In this document: positions 1 through 6,971 of the stretch, in pieces
Layout of the letters: every line of letters begins with the position of its first letter
Position numbering within the stretch: position 1 is the stretch's first letter
Source: Bifidobacterium breve
GTDB lineage: Bacteria > Actinomycetota > Thermoleophilia > Gaiellales > F1-60-MAGs149
Direction: 5' to 3'
DNA length: 32,371 bases
Assembly (NCBI GenBank): GCA_945861955.1
Contig: CAMAWJ010000005.1
Location: 1 to 32,371, forward strand
Notes under the pieces: generated by a model
Database searches by the model: none
Told to the model about the DNA's origin: nothing
What the model saw: the letters and a program-made list of their open reading frames with translations, nothing else
Made by a program: the position numbers and the translations under genes

Positions 1-75
1 GGCCCACACGACGCCCGCGATGCCCTCGTCTCCTTCGTGGACGAAGCAGCCGCCTATCGCGAGAGCAGGAGCTAG
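1..75 (+). CDS. C-terminal end of an unidentified upstream gene
   Basis: Frame 1 is open from the window edge and ends at TAG 73-75, giving a 24-residue tail (GPHDARDALVSFVDEAA... ending YRESRS) that reads like an amphipathic C-terminal helix. Too little is present to name the protein. apt or recJ often sit before rel in actinobacteria, but nothing in this tail lets me assign it to either. It is followed after 3 nt by a small ORF and could be cotranscribed with it. Confidence 0.5.
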   Translation, partial: GPHDARDALVSFVDEAAAYRESRS

Positions 76-78
76 GCG

Positions 79-183
79 ATGACGATCCTTATGGAGTCGA
101 GCCGCTTCGCTAGGGAGGACATGACATCCGCGCGGTTGTGGTGTCCTCCCGACGTGGAATCGGACTCCGGTACCATTCGCTAG
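79..183 (+). CDS. possible 34-aa small ORF between the upstream gene and rel
   Basis: ATG at 79 opens a 34-codon frame ending TAG 181-183. It begins 3 nt after the upstream stop and ends 3 nt before the rel start. Both junctions carry the same 11 bases, gctaggcgatg (71-81 and 179-189), so each stop-GCG-ATG spacing is identical. The peptide (MTILMESSRFAREDM..., later WCPPDVESDS) has no family I recognise. No Shine-Dalgarno precedes it, so translation would need coupling to the upstream stop. It may instead be chance, since a hairpin and a -10-like box lie within it. Confidence 0.3.
   Translation: MTILMESSRFAREDMTSARLWCPPDVESDSGTIR
113..150 (+). other. hairpin upstream of rel
   Basis: GGGAGGACA (113-121) pairs exactly with TGTCCTCCC (142-150) around a 20-nt loop that itself holds CCGCGCGG. 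No T-run follows, so it is not a standard intrinsic terminator. It could be a 5' regulatory structure of rel, a weak terminator for the upstream gene, or an operator. Confidence 0.35.
171..176 (+). promoter_or_regulatory. probable -10 box of rel (TACCAT, in GGTACCAT)
   Basis: The box ends 10 nt before the rel ATG, which would place transcription start about 3-4 nt upstream of the start codon, giving a near-leaderless mRNA. The preceding GG and the TANNNT pattern match the boxes seen ahead of many other genes here. Confidence 0.45.
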
Positions 184-186
184 GCG

Positions 187-2382
187 ATGTCCGTTACCGA
201 ACTTGTACCCGCCGCGGAGATTCACCGCGAACTGCTGGACGAACTGATTGAAGACGTCCACGAGTACGCGCCGGACGCCGATGCGGAGCGCTTGGCCGCC
301 GCCTTCGAAGTGGCCTGTCTCCATCACGACGGGCAGTTGCGCAAGAGCGGCGAGCCCTTCGTCTACCACCCCTGGAGCGTTGCCAAGATCTGTGCACAGT
401 TGCGGCAGCCCGAGAACGTCCTGATCGGAGCGCTGCTGCACGATGTCGTCGAAGACACCGAGGCGACTGCCGACGAGATCGAGCAACGCTTTGGTCCTGA
501 GGTGCGCGTGCTGGTTGAGGGCGTCACCAAGCTCTCGAAGATCCAGTTTGCCTCGCGCGAGGAGGCCGAGGCCGAGAACTATCGCAAGATGATCCTCTCG
601 ATGGCCGAGGACATCCGCGTGATCGTGATCAAGCTGGCCGATCGCCTGCACAACATGCGAACGCTGTCGTTTCTCGGCAAGCAGAAGCAATTGCAGAAAG
701 CCAAGGAGACGCTCGAGGTCTATGCACCGCTCGCTCATCGCCTCGGTATTCACTCGATCAAGTGGGAGCTCGAGGATCTCGCCTTCTCGACGCTCTATCC
801 GCGCAAGTATGCGGAGATCGAGTCGATGGTCAATGAGCGTCGTGCTGACCGCGAGCGTTTCGTTTCGGAGGCCGGCGAGCAGCTGCTCGACCAGTTGCGC
901 CTTGTCTCGATCACGGCCTCAATTGCAGGGCGCGCCAAGCACTTCTATTCGATCTACGAAAAGATGGCCCGCCGCGGCAAGGAGTTCAACGAGATCTACG
1001 ATCTGACGGCGATGCGCGTGCTGGTCGACTCGGATCGAGATTGCTACGGCACGATTGGCGTCATCCACGCACTCTGGAAGCCGATGCCGGGTCGCTTCAA
1101 AGACTACGTTGCTGTCCCGAAGTCGAACGGGTATCAGTCGCTGCATACGACGATCATCGGTCCGCACGGCAAGCCACTTGAGATTCAGGTGCGCACCGTC
1201 CAGATGCATCAGCGCGCCGAGTTCGGTGTAGCGGCCCATTGGCTTTACAAGGAGCGTGCGGGCGTCGCGACGCAATGGCTCGACGATCTCGTGGCCGTTC
1301 CAGAAGGCGATCCGCAGGGCTACATGGCAGATCTGCGCACGGGACTCGTCGACGATGAGATTTTCGTGTTTACGCCGAAGGGCGAATTGAAGGCACTGGC
1401 CACCGGGGCGACGCCGCTTGACTTCGCGTACGCCGTGCATACGGACGTCGGCCATCGCTGCGTGGGTGCGAAGGTCAACGGACGTATCGTGTCGTTGTCG
1501 TCGACTCTGACGTCCGGCGACATCGTCGAGGTGCTGACGTCGAAGGGAGATCGTGGACCGTCGCGTGACTGGCTCGGCGTGGTGACCACGACGCGGGCGC
1601 GCAACAAGATTCGTGTCTGGTTTGCGCGCGAGCAGCGCGAGGACACGGAGCAGAAGGGGCGCGACCTGCTGCAGAACGCCCTTAAGCAGAATCGCCTGCC
1701 GACGCAGCGCATCGCCTCGTCGCCGATGTTGGCTGGCGTGATGCGCGAGATGGGGTACCACAAAGCCGAAGAGTTTTACGTAGCGCTCGGCAGCGGCAAG
1801 ATCACGGTCCCGATCGTGATTCAGAAACTGCTGGGGCAGCTGAAGACAGCCGAGGTGGATACCGCCCCGACGCCAGCGCGTCGCACGGGTGGACGCAGCC
1901 GCGCGCTGGCATCGAACTCGTACGGCATCGTCGTCGATGGCGAATCCGACGCGGGCGTCATGGTGCGCATGGCGAAGTGCTGTACGCCCGTCCCCGGCGA
2001 CGACATCGTCGGCTACATCTCGGTTGGGCGCGGAATCACCATTCATCGTGGTGACTGCGCGAACTCGCGGCAACTGGCTCGAACCCCTGAGCGGTTTACG
2101 CCGGTCGCCTGGAGTGGCGAGGCTCCAGAGGCGTCGTTCCGCGTTGGCGTTGCTCTTGAGGCGTGGGACCGTCCACGGCTGCTGGAAGACGTCGGTCGTA
2201 CCGTCGCCGAGCATGGCTGCAACGTGGTCGAGTACGGCGGCCACGTCAGCGAAGGCATGTCGCGCAACTGGTACGTGCTCGAGATCGGCGATCTTCGCAC
2301 GCTCAAAACGGTCTTGACATCGCTGCGTCAGATCGAGTCGGTTGTCGACGCATTCCGCGTCACTCCCGGCGAGCGAACCTAG
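187..2382 (+). CDS. rel: bifunctional (p)ppGpp synthetase/hydrolase Rel
   Basis: 731-aa cytoplasmic stringent-response enzyme that makes and degrades (p)ppGpp from GTP/GDP and ATP. The hydrolase HD domain is intact: H61, HDVVED at 85-90, and KLADRLHNMRTL near 149-160. The synthetase domain follows, with RFKDYVAVPKSNGYQSLHTT at about 303-322 and LEIQVRT at 331-337. RFKD is the motif of bifunctional rather than synthetase-only enzymes. A TGS domain lies around 390-455 (DEIFVFTPKGELKALATGAT), then a Cys-containing segment (CCTPVPGDDI) and a C-terminal ACT domain. Length is normal for the family. The ATG at 187 keeps the whole N-terminal helix of the HD domain. It ends directly against the convergent FAD oxidoreductase. 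It appears to be the only long Rel in view, as is usual for actinobacteria. Confidence 0.97.
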   Translation: MSVTELVPAAEIHRELLDELIEDVHEYAPDADAERLAAAFEVACLHHDGQLRKSGEPFVYHPWSVAKICAQLRQPENVLIGALLHDVVEDTEATADEIEQRFGPEVRVLVEGVTKLSKIQFASREEAEAENYRKMILSMAEDIRVIVIKLADRLHNMRTLSFLGKQKQLQKAKETLEVYAPLAHRLGIHSIKWELEDLAFSTLYPRKYAEIESMVNERRADRERFVSEAGEQLLDQLRLVSITASIAGRAKHFYSIYEKMARRGKEFNEIYDLTAMRVLVDSDRDCYGTIGVIHALWKPMPGRFKDYVAVPKSNGYQSLHTTIIGPHGKPLEIQVRTVQMHQRAEFGVAAHWLYKERAGVATQWLDDLVAVPEGDPQGYMADLRTGLVDDEIFVFTPKGELKALATGATPLDFAYAVHTDVGHRCVGAKVNGRIVSLSSTLTSGDIVEVLTSKGDRGPSRDWLGVVTTTRARNKIRVWFAREQREDTEQKGRDLLQNALKQNRLPTQRIASSPMLAGVMREMGYHKAEEFYVALGSGKITVPIVIQKLLGQLKTAEVDTAPTPARRTGGRSRALASNSYGIVVDGESDAGVMVRMAKCCTPVPGDDIVGYISVGRGITIHRGDCANSRQLARTPERFTPVAWSGEAPEASFRVGVALEAWDRPRLLEDVGRTVAEHGCNVVEYGGHVSEGMSRNWYVLEIGDLRTLKTVLTSLRQIESVVDAFRVTPGERT

Positions 2383-3555
2383 CTAGGCGCGGGCGCCGGG
2401 CCCGTAGGCCAGCGGATTTTCGAAGCCGCGAGCGAAGCGATCGGGCGCAAGGTCGCTGACGTCGATTGTGGGCGTCTGCCCGGTCACGAGCGAGGCCATC
2501 ACTCGGCCGATTGCTGGCGTCGATTTGAGACCATGGCCGGACCAACCGGCGCAGATCCACAGATTCTCGGTGCCGGGGACCTGGCCAACCAACGGGTGCC
2601 AGTCGGGCGTCGCGTCGTAGGCGCCACCCCAGCCACCCACCAGCGGTGCGCCGGCCAGCGTGGGGAAGCGCTCTCCGAGGGGACCACGAATGGCACTCTC
2701 GTAGCCGTCGAGCAACGGCAATTGGCAATCGTCTCGCACGCTGATGATCGGTGTGTCGGCCTGATATGCGACGACCCAGACGTCGCGACCCGCAGCCGAC
2801 CGGACGACAACATTCGAGACCGCATCGCTCGTCACGGCCGCCGGCGCGACCTGGCCCGGCGGTAGACGGAGGACGGCGACCTGAATACGAACAAGATTGA
2901 AGGGCACCTCCCAGATGCCCGCGAGGACCTCTGGGGACCAACCGCCCGTGGCGACGACGACTTGACCGGCTTCGATGCGTTCTCCATCCGCTAGTTGCAC
3001 CCCAGTGGCGCGATCTCCTTCGAAGGTGATCGCCTCGACGGGTGCGTGCTGGCGCAGCTCGAGGCCGCGGCCGAGTGCATCGAGCAGCCAGGAGTCGATC
3101 ATCAGGCGACTGTCACAGACGCCGCCATGCGGCTCGTACGCGGCCGCTGCGACGCCCTCAAGAGACAGCAGCGGTTCAACGTCAGCAATCTCGGATGGAG
3201 TCAGCAGCTGGGTCTTAAGCCCGAAACCCTGCTGGCGCTCGACGTTGGCGCGACAGGCATCGACCAGTCGCTCTGGCACGGGCAACAGATAGCCAGTCGG
3301 TACATACGCACTGCTACCGACTCCGACCTCTTCGTCCCAATGGGCGAGGATCTCAGTGCCGGCCATCGACAGCTGAATCAGTACCGGGTTGGTGTAGTGA
3401 CGACGGACCATGCCGAAGGTCAAGGCAGAATCACCCCCACCCGCGTTGCCGCGGTCGAGGAGCAGGACCCGACCGGCACCTTCACGCATAAGGGCGTTCG
3501 CGGTGGATGCACCGACGAGGCCACTGCCAATTACACAGACGTCAACTATTGCCAT
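2383..3555 (-). CDS. FAD-dependent amine oxidoreductase, DAO/sarcosine-oxidase-beta-like
   Basis: 390-aa flavoprotein of the DAO superfamily (DadA/SoxB type). These oxidise the C-N bond of amino acids or N-methylated glycines. The N-terminus carries the Rossmann FAD motif VIGSGLVGASTANALMREG and the acidic end of the second strand (LLLDRG). The C-terminus carries CAGWSGHGLKSTPAIGR, the conserved flavin-binding end of this family. No twin-arginine or signal sequence is present, so it is cytoplasmic. It stands alone: no alpha, gamma or delta sarcosine-oxidase subunits are nearby, so the electron acceptor is unknown. The start has a -10 box (TAGATT) 6 nt upstream, so the mRNA is probably leaderless. 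Substrate cannot be told from sequence; proline, sarcosine, dimethylglycine or D-amino acids are all possible. Confidence 0.85.
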   Translation of the reverse strand: MAIVDVCVIGSGLVGASTANALMREGAGRVLLLDRGNAGGGDSALTFGMVRRHYTNPVLIQLSMAGTEILAHWDEEVGVGSSAYVPTGYLLPVPERLVDACRANVERQQGFGLKTQLLTPSEIADVEPLLSLEGVAAAAYEPHGGVCDSRLMIDSWLLDALGRGLELRQHAPVEAITFEGDRATGVQLADGERIEAGQVVVATGGWSPEVLAGIWEVPFNLVRIQVAVLRLPPGQVAPAAVTSDAVSNVVVRSAAGRDVWVVAYQADTPIISVRDDCQLPLLDGYESAIRGPLGERFPTLAGAPLVGGWGGAYDATPDWHPLVGQVPGTENLWICAGWSGHGLKSTPAIGRVMASLVTGQTPTIDVSDLAPDRFARGFENPLAYGPGARA

Positions 3556-3561
3556 GAGCGG

Positions 3562-3567
3562 AATCTA
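3562..3567 (-). promoter_or_regulatory. -10 box (GGTAGATT) of the FAD oxidoreductase, leaderless
   Basis: On the minus strand TAGATT is followed by exactly 6 nt (CCGCTC) and the ATG at 3555. No Shine-Dalgarno precedes the start. Same geometry as several other genes of the window. Confidence 0.6.
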
Positions 3568-3584
3568 CCACCTATGGCGAGGTG

Positions 3585-3614
3585 TTTACATACTGCGGGT
3601 CGTTGCGATACGGT
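3585..3614 (+). promoter_or_regulatory. sigma-70-type promoter of the PH-domain gene
   Basis: TTTACA (3585-3590) and TACGGT (3609-3614) are separated by 18 bp. Transcription from about 3621 would give a 22-nt leader containing the Shine-Dalgarno AGGAGGA (3630-3636). This is one of the few clearly leadered genes here. Confidence 0.55.
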
Positions 3615-3642
3615 ACGGCTTTGCGCTACAGGAGGACACACG

Positions 3643-4143
3643 ATGGCAGAAATTCTGGCGGGCGAAACATTGATTTGGCAGGGACGTCCGACTTGGAAGT
3701 GGTCGGTTTCGTTTCTGCTCAAATGGGGCCTCGTCGGTCTGCTTCCATTGATCGTTGGCGTGCTGCTGGGTCTCGTCGTGGACGTGCCGATCTCTTGGTT
3801 CTTCGCAGCGACGGTGATCTTCACCGCCATCGTCGTCGTGCTGGCCTGGATTAAGCGTCTCGACAGTTTCTACACCGTCACGGATCGGCGCGTCGTCGTT
3901 CGGCGTGGTATCGCGAACCGCAACGAACGCAGCGCCAGCATCGATCGTATTCAGAATGTCAACACCAAGCAGGGCCTCTATGGGCGCGTGCTCAACTTTG
4001 GTGATATTGAGTTCGACACCGCTGGCTCGGACATCAATGATTCAGGACTCGCCTTGCGTGGCATCAGCGATCCGCACAAGATGCGCGACACGTTCGATCG
4101 CGAGTTGGTTCAGCGGGGCAGTACCAGCGCGGGCGGCGTCTAG
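3643..4143 (+). CDS. membrane PH-domain (bPH2/YdbT-like) protein
   Basis: 166-aa protein. The start is fixed by the best ribosome binding site of the window, AGGAGGA ending 6 nt before ATG 3643; the frame is open much further upstream but that part is antisense to the FAD gene. After a short N-terminus with GETLIWQGRP, typical of bacterial PH-domain proteins, come two hydrophobic helices at about 25-45 and 52-70. A bPH2 domain follows: DSFYTVTDRRVVVRRGIANR, then ASIDRIQNVNTKQGLYGRVLNFGDIEFDTAG. The topology suggests a membrane-anchored cytoplasmic domain. Function of such single-PH proteins is unknown. Neighbouring genes give no hint. Confidence 0.85.
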   Translation: MAEILAGETLIWQGRPTWKWSVSFLLKWGLVGLLPLIVGVLLGLVVDVPISWFFAATVIFTAIVVVLAWIKRLDSFYTVTDRRVVVRRGIANRNERSASIDRIQNVNTKQGLYGRVLNFGDIEFDTAGSDINDSGLALRGISDPHKMRDTFDRELVQRGSTSAGGV

Positions 4144-4147
4144 AGCC

Positions 4148-4498
4148 TCACGGTTCCCAGTCCTCGCCGCCGATATCCCAGCCGACGAGGCAGAACGCGC
4201 TGATCAAGTCGGCGACCTGCTCCCACGTTGTGCGGGCGTCCTCGTCGAGGGAGGCGGGGGTGACGAGCAGCGCGACGAGTTCGCCGTCGTAGCGGACTTC
4301 AACTTCCGTCGTTACGACGCCGGCTTCACCTACCCACGGGCCGTCAGAGAAAGAGCCCTCTTCGATGAAGCGGATCCCAACGCCCGTCGCGTAATGCGCG
4401 CTGAGCGCAGCGATGGTGCCGAGCAGAATCTGATCGGCCTCCTCTGAACGCTCGAGAATCTGCTCGATCGTGGCGACGACGGTGGCTCCTTCGCTCAC
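4148..4498 (-). CDS. small acidic protein, weakly GAF-like
   Basis: 116 aa starting at GTG 4498, overlapping the phosphomannomutase stop by 4 nt (GTGA), so it is translationally coupled to it. The pattern GIRFIEEGSF ... VEVRYDGELVALLV ... TWEQVADLISAFCLVG resembles the second half of a GAF domain. No ligand or catalytic residues can be identified, and the GAF assignment is only a resemblance. It is the last gene of the HIT - phosphomannomutase run and nearly touches the convergent PH gene (4-nt gap). Confidence 0.65.
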   Translation of the reverse strand: MSEGATVVATIEQILERSEEADQILLGTIAALSAHYATGVGIRFIEEGSFSDGPWVGEAGVVTTEVEVRYDGELVALLVTPASLDEDARTTWEQVADLISAFCLVGWDIGGEDWEP

Positions 4499-5844
4499 GA
4501 GCGGATGACTCCCAGCACCTCGTCGCGGCGAGTCTCCATCTCCGCCTCGGTCGTGGCTTCGAGATTGAGGCGCAGCAACGGCTCGGTGTTGGACGGGCGA
4601 ACGTTGAAGCGCCAGGTCTCGTGGTCGATTGAGACGCCGTCGAGGTGGGTGACTGTGGCACCCGGGCCGTAGCGGTCCTTGAGTTCTTGCAGCTTGAGGG
4701 CGACGTCCGGCACGGGAGAGTTAATCTCGCCGGTGATGAAGTAGCGCTCACGCATTGGGCGCAGCAATTCGACCAGAGTGGTGCCGCTCCGCGAGACGAG
4801 CTGGAGCACGAAGAGGGCGGGCAGGATGCCCGTGTCAACGCCGTAGAACTCACGGAAGTAGTAGTGACCAGACACCTCACCGGCGAACGTGCCGCCTGAC
4901 TCTTTGATGGCGACCTTGATGAAGGCGTGGCCGACGCGCGAAACCTGGGCGGTGCCGCCGCAGCGCGCGACGGTGTCGGGGACGGCGAGTGAGGCGCGCA
5001 CGTCGTAGAGGATGGTCGCACCTGGGTGGTGCTTGAGGACCTCTTCTGCGAGCAAGGCCGTGATGAAATCGCCGGGAACGAACGCGCCTTCCTCGTCGAT
5101 AAAGAAGCAGCGGTCGGCATCGCCATCCCACGCAATCCCAAGCGAGCCGGGGTGCTCGAGCACCTTGGCGATGACAAACTGCCGATTCTCTTCCAGCAGT
5201 GGATTGGGTTGGTGATCGGGGAAGGCGCCATCGGGCGTGAGGAAGTACTCGTGGGCGGTGATCGGTAGTTGCTTGAGGATCGGGCCGAGCATCGTCCCGG
5301 CCATGCCGCTGCCGCCGTCGAGCACGACGCTCAGAGGTCGCAGTGTCGGAGCGTCAATCAGGCCCAGCATCTTGTCGGCGTAGGCCGGCAGCACATCGAG
5401 CGGCGTTGCAACGCCGGGTGTGGCGACAGCAGGCAACTCGGCTGGTCCTGTGGCCAACTTCTTGACCTCGTTCAGGCCAGACGCGCTCCCAACAGGTTGG
5501 GCTTCAGCGCGTACGATCTTCATACCGTTGTATTCGGCCGGATTGTGCGAGGCAGTCACGATGATGCCGCCATCAAGGCCACCATCGGCGACGGCGAAGT
5601 AGAGCATCTCGGTGCCGATCTCGCCCAACACGGCGACGTTTGCACCACCGTCCGTAGCGCCGCGAATGGCTGCCTCGGCGAGCGTTGGCGAGGAGAGTCG
5701 CATGTCGTGACCAATCGCGATGTTCTTCGCTTGAAAGACCTCGACGTAGGCGCGGGCTACGCGATACGCGCCGTCGGGGTCGAACTGGTTCGGGACGATG
5801 CCACGGACGTCATAGGCCTTGAAGATTGCGGGATCGAGCGTCAT
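4495..5844 (-). CDS. manB: phosphomannomutase/phosphoglucomutase
   Basis: 449-aa alpha-D-phosphohexomutase that interconverts hexose 1- and 6-phosphates for GDP-mannose or glucan and cell-wall sugar synthesis. All four family signatures are present. The phosphoserine loop is TASHNPAEYNGMK (S99), the metal loop is DGDADRC (D240, D242, D244), the sugar-recognition loop is GEVSGHYYFREFYGVD, and the phosphate-binding loop is RPSNTEPLLRLNLEA. The N-terminal FKAYDVRGIVP is also typical. I chose ATG 5844 (MTLDPAIFKAYDVRG) because it forms an ATGA overlap with the HIT gene stop. The open frame upstream lies inside the HIT gene and is Arg/Pro-rich shadow. An ATG 18 nt upstream (MGTLSG) is the alternative. 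Mannose versus glucose preference cannot be decided. Confidence 0.95.
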   Translation of the reverse strand: MTLDPAIFKAYDVRGIVPNQFDPDGAYRVARAYVEVFQAKNIAIGHDMRLSSPTLAEAAIRGATDGGANVAVLGEIGTEMLYFAVADGGLDGGIIVTASHNPAEYNGMKIVRAEAQPVGSASGLNEVKKLATGPAELPAVATPGVATPLDVLPAYADKMLGLIDAPTLRPLSVVLDGGSGMAGTMLGPILKQLPITAHEYFLTPDGAFPDHQPNPLLEENRQFVIAKVLEHPGSLGIAWDGDADRCFFIDEEGAFVPGDFITALLAEEVLKHHPGATILYDVRASLAVPDTVARCGGTAQVSRVGHAFIKVAIKESGGTFAGEVSGHYYFREFYGVDTGILPALFVLQLVSRSGTTLVELLRPMRERYFITGEINSPVPDVALKLQELKDRYGPGATVTHLDGVSIDHETWRFNVRPSNTEPLLRLNLEATTEAEMETRRDEVLGVIRS

Positions 5845-6338
5845 GCCTGAGAGGGTACCCATGCATCCCGCAGGAGTCGCCAGGTATCGTCGAGGTGCTG
5901 TGCCATGACGCGCGTGTCGGCCAGCACTGGCATGAAGTTTGTGTCCCCATTCCAACGTGGAACGACGTGCAGGTGGAGGTGTCCTTCGATGCCGGCACCG
6001 GCGGCTCGGCCGAGGTTGAGTCCGGCGTTGGTCCCGTGCGGCTTGAGGGTTCGGTCCAGTGCGCATAGCGATTGGTCGAGCAGGTCCCACAGCTCAGCCC
6101 GTTCAACAGCATCCATTTCGCCAGGGGTGGCGAGGTGGCGATAGGGAGCAATCAGGATGTGACCATTCGTGTACGGATAGAGATTGAGAACCACGAAGCA
6201 GGTCGGTCCGCGGTGCAGGATTAGCTGCTTCTGGTCATCGGTATCGGTCGGTGCGGCGCAAAAGACACATTCGAGTGGATCGTGACCCGACGCGGCCTTG
6301 ACGAACTCCAACCGCCAGGGTGCCCAGATGCGCTCCAC
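5841..6338 (-). CDS. HIT-family nucleotide hydrolase/transferase
   Basis: 165-aa histidine-triad protein, of the type acting on dinucleoside polyphosphates or AMP conjugates (Ap4A phosphorylase/hydrolase-like HIT). The triad GHLHLHVVPRW has H120, H122 and H124. CVFC (C24, C27) near the N-terminus suggests a zinc site as in related HIT proteins. The start is GTG 6338 (ERIWAPWRLEFV), the canonical N-terminus of the actinobacterial family. A longer open frame upstream is Arg-rich, lacks similarity and runs through the divergent NUDIX gene. A TACGCT box lies 6 nt upstream of GTG, so the transcript is leaderless. First gene of the run HIT - phosphomannomutase - GAF-like protein. Confidence 0.93.
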   Translation of the reverse strand: MERIWAPWRLEFVKAASGHDPLECVFCAAPTDTDDQKQLILHRGPTCFVVLNLYPYTNGHILIAPYRHLATPGEMDAVERAELWDLLDQSLCALDRTLKPHGTNAGLNLGRAAGAGIEGHLHLHVVPRWNGDTNFMPVLADTRVMAQHLDDTWRLLRDAWVPSQA

Positions 6339-6344
6339 ACCGGC

Positions 6345-6350
6345 AGCGTA
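6345..6350 (-). promoter_or_regulatory. -10 box (GGTACGCT) of the HIT operon, leaderless
   Basis: TACGCT on the minus strand, then 6 nt (GCCGGT), then GTG 6338. It forms one arm of an 8-bp dyad with the identical box of the divergent NUDIX gene. Confidence 0.65.
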
Positions 6351-6371
6351 CCCCGAGCGGGGGCAGCCCGG

Positions 6372-6377
6372 TACGCT
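6372..6377 (+). promoter_or_regulatory. -10 box (GGTACGCT) of the NUDIX gene, leaderless
   Basis: TACGCT, then 6 nt (CGTGGT), then GTG 6384. Mirror image of the HIT promoter; the two start codons are only 45 bp apart. Confidence 0.65.
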
Positions 6378-6383
6378 CGTGGT

Positions 6384-6962
6384 GTGGCGCCGGTTCCAGA
6401 TATCCAACTGCTCGCGACGATCCTCGCGCCAACGCTCGCAGAGCCTGCTCCTGCAGCGACGGCGAGCGTGATGATCTGTCTCCGTGATGGTGCGCGTGGT
6501 ACCGAGATCTTGTTGTGTCGGCGGGCGACGCGTCCGGGTGATCCCTGGTCTGGTCACGTGGGTCTACCTGGTGGACGTGTCGAGGAGGTCGACCGCGACG
6601 CGCTCGACACGGCGGCGCGCGAAACGTGGGAAGAGGTCGGGTTTGACCCGCGTGAACATGGCTCGATCTTGGGCGTCCTCGAACCACTCACGCCTCGTTC
6701 GTTCGCAATTGTGATCTCCGCGTATGTGGCGCACATCACCGATGCCATCGAACTGTCCTTATCCGAGGAGATTGCCGCCGCCTGGTGGACGCCGTTTGTT
6801 GACCTTGAGTTGGTCTCGGCCGAGGTTCCTGAGGCGCCGACGCGTGTTTCGGCGTTTCGCCTTCCACACGCCGATGCTGCGGATGTCGTGGTCTGGGGAA
6901 TTACCTACCGCCTGCTCGACAGGTTGCTCGGGATTACCACCTCACGGGATCTGAGCCAGTAA
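6384..6962 (+). CDS. NUDIX hydrolase, CoA-pyrophosphatase-like (NudL type)
   Basis: 192-aa NUDIX hydrolase. The segment LLCRRATRPGDPWSGHVGLPGGRVEEVDRD followed by AARETWEEVGF matches the CoA-diphosphatase (NudL) layout, where the usual G-x5-E part is replaced by a GG...D arrangement and RExxEExG is kept. Expected reaction: cleavage of CoA or acyl-CoA to 3',5'-ADP and phosphopantetheine. The start GTG 6384 is set by the -10 box 6 nt ahead. The longer open frame is antisense to the HIT gene. The stop codon TAA (6960-6962) is also the first half of the -10 box of the next gene. Substrate assignment is by motif only. Confidence 0.85.
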   Translation: MAPVPDIQLLATILAPTLAEPAPAATASVMICLRDGARGTEILLCRRATRPGDPWSGHVGLPGGRVEEVDRDALDTAARETWEEVGFDPREHGSILGVLEPLTPRSFAIVISAYVAHITDAIELSLSEEIAAAWWTPFVDLELVSAEVPEAPTRVSAFRLPHADAADVVVWGITYRLLDRLLGITTSRDLSQ

Positions 6963-6965
6963 AAT
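6960..6965 (+). promoter_or_regulatory. -10 box (TAAAAT) of the TPR gene overlapping a stop codon
   Basis: TAAAAT includes the NUDIX stop TAA and is followed by 6 nt (CGAGTC) and ATG 6972. It is preceded by G, as in most boxes here (GTANNNT). Confidence 0.6.
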
Positions 6966-6971
6966 CGAGTC

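Noticed and set aside
919-2244. 441-aa antisense open frame across rel
   Set aside because: Arg/His/Asp-rich low-complexity translation with no motifs, opposite an unmistakable Rel; a GC-bias shadow.
2995-3642. Upstream extension of the PH-domain frame
   Set aside because: Antisense to the FAD oxidoreductase; AGGAGGA fixes the start at 3643.
6343-6379. Inverted repeat AGCGTACC/GGTACGCT as a repressor operator
   Set aside because: Each arm is simply the -10 box of one divergent leaderless gene, which explains the symmetry without a regulator.
6339-6557. 73-residue N-terminal extension of the HIT protein
   Set aside because: Arg-rich, unlike HIT proteins, and would overlap the divergent NUDIX gene; the GTG at 6338 has a -10 box 6 nt upstream.
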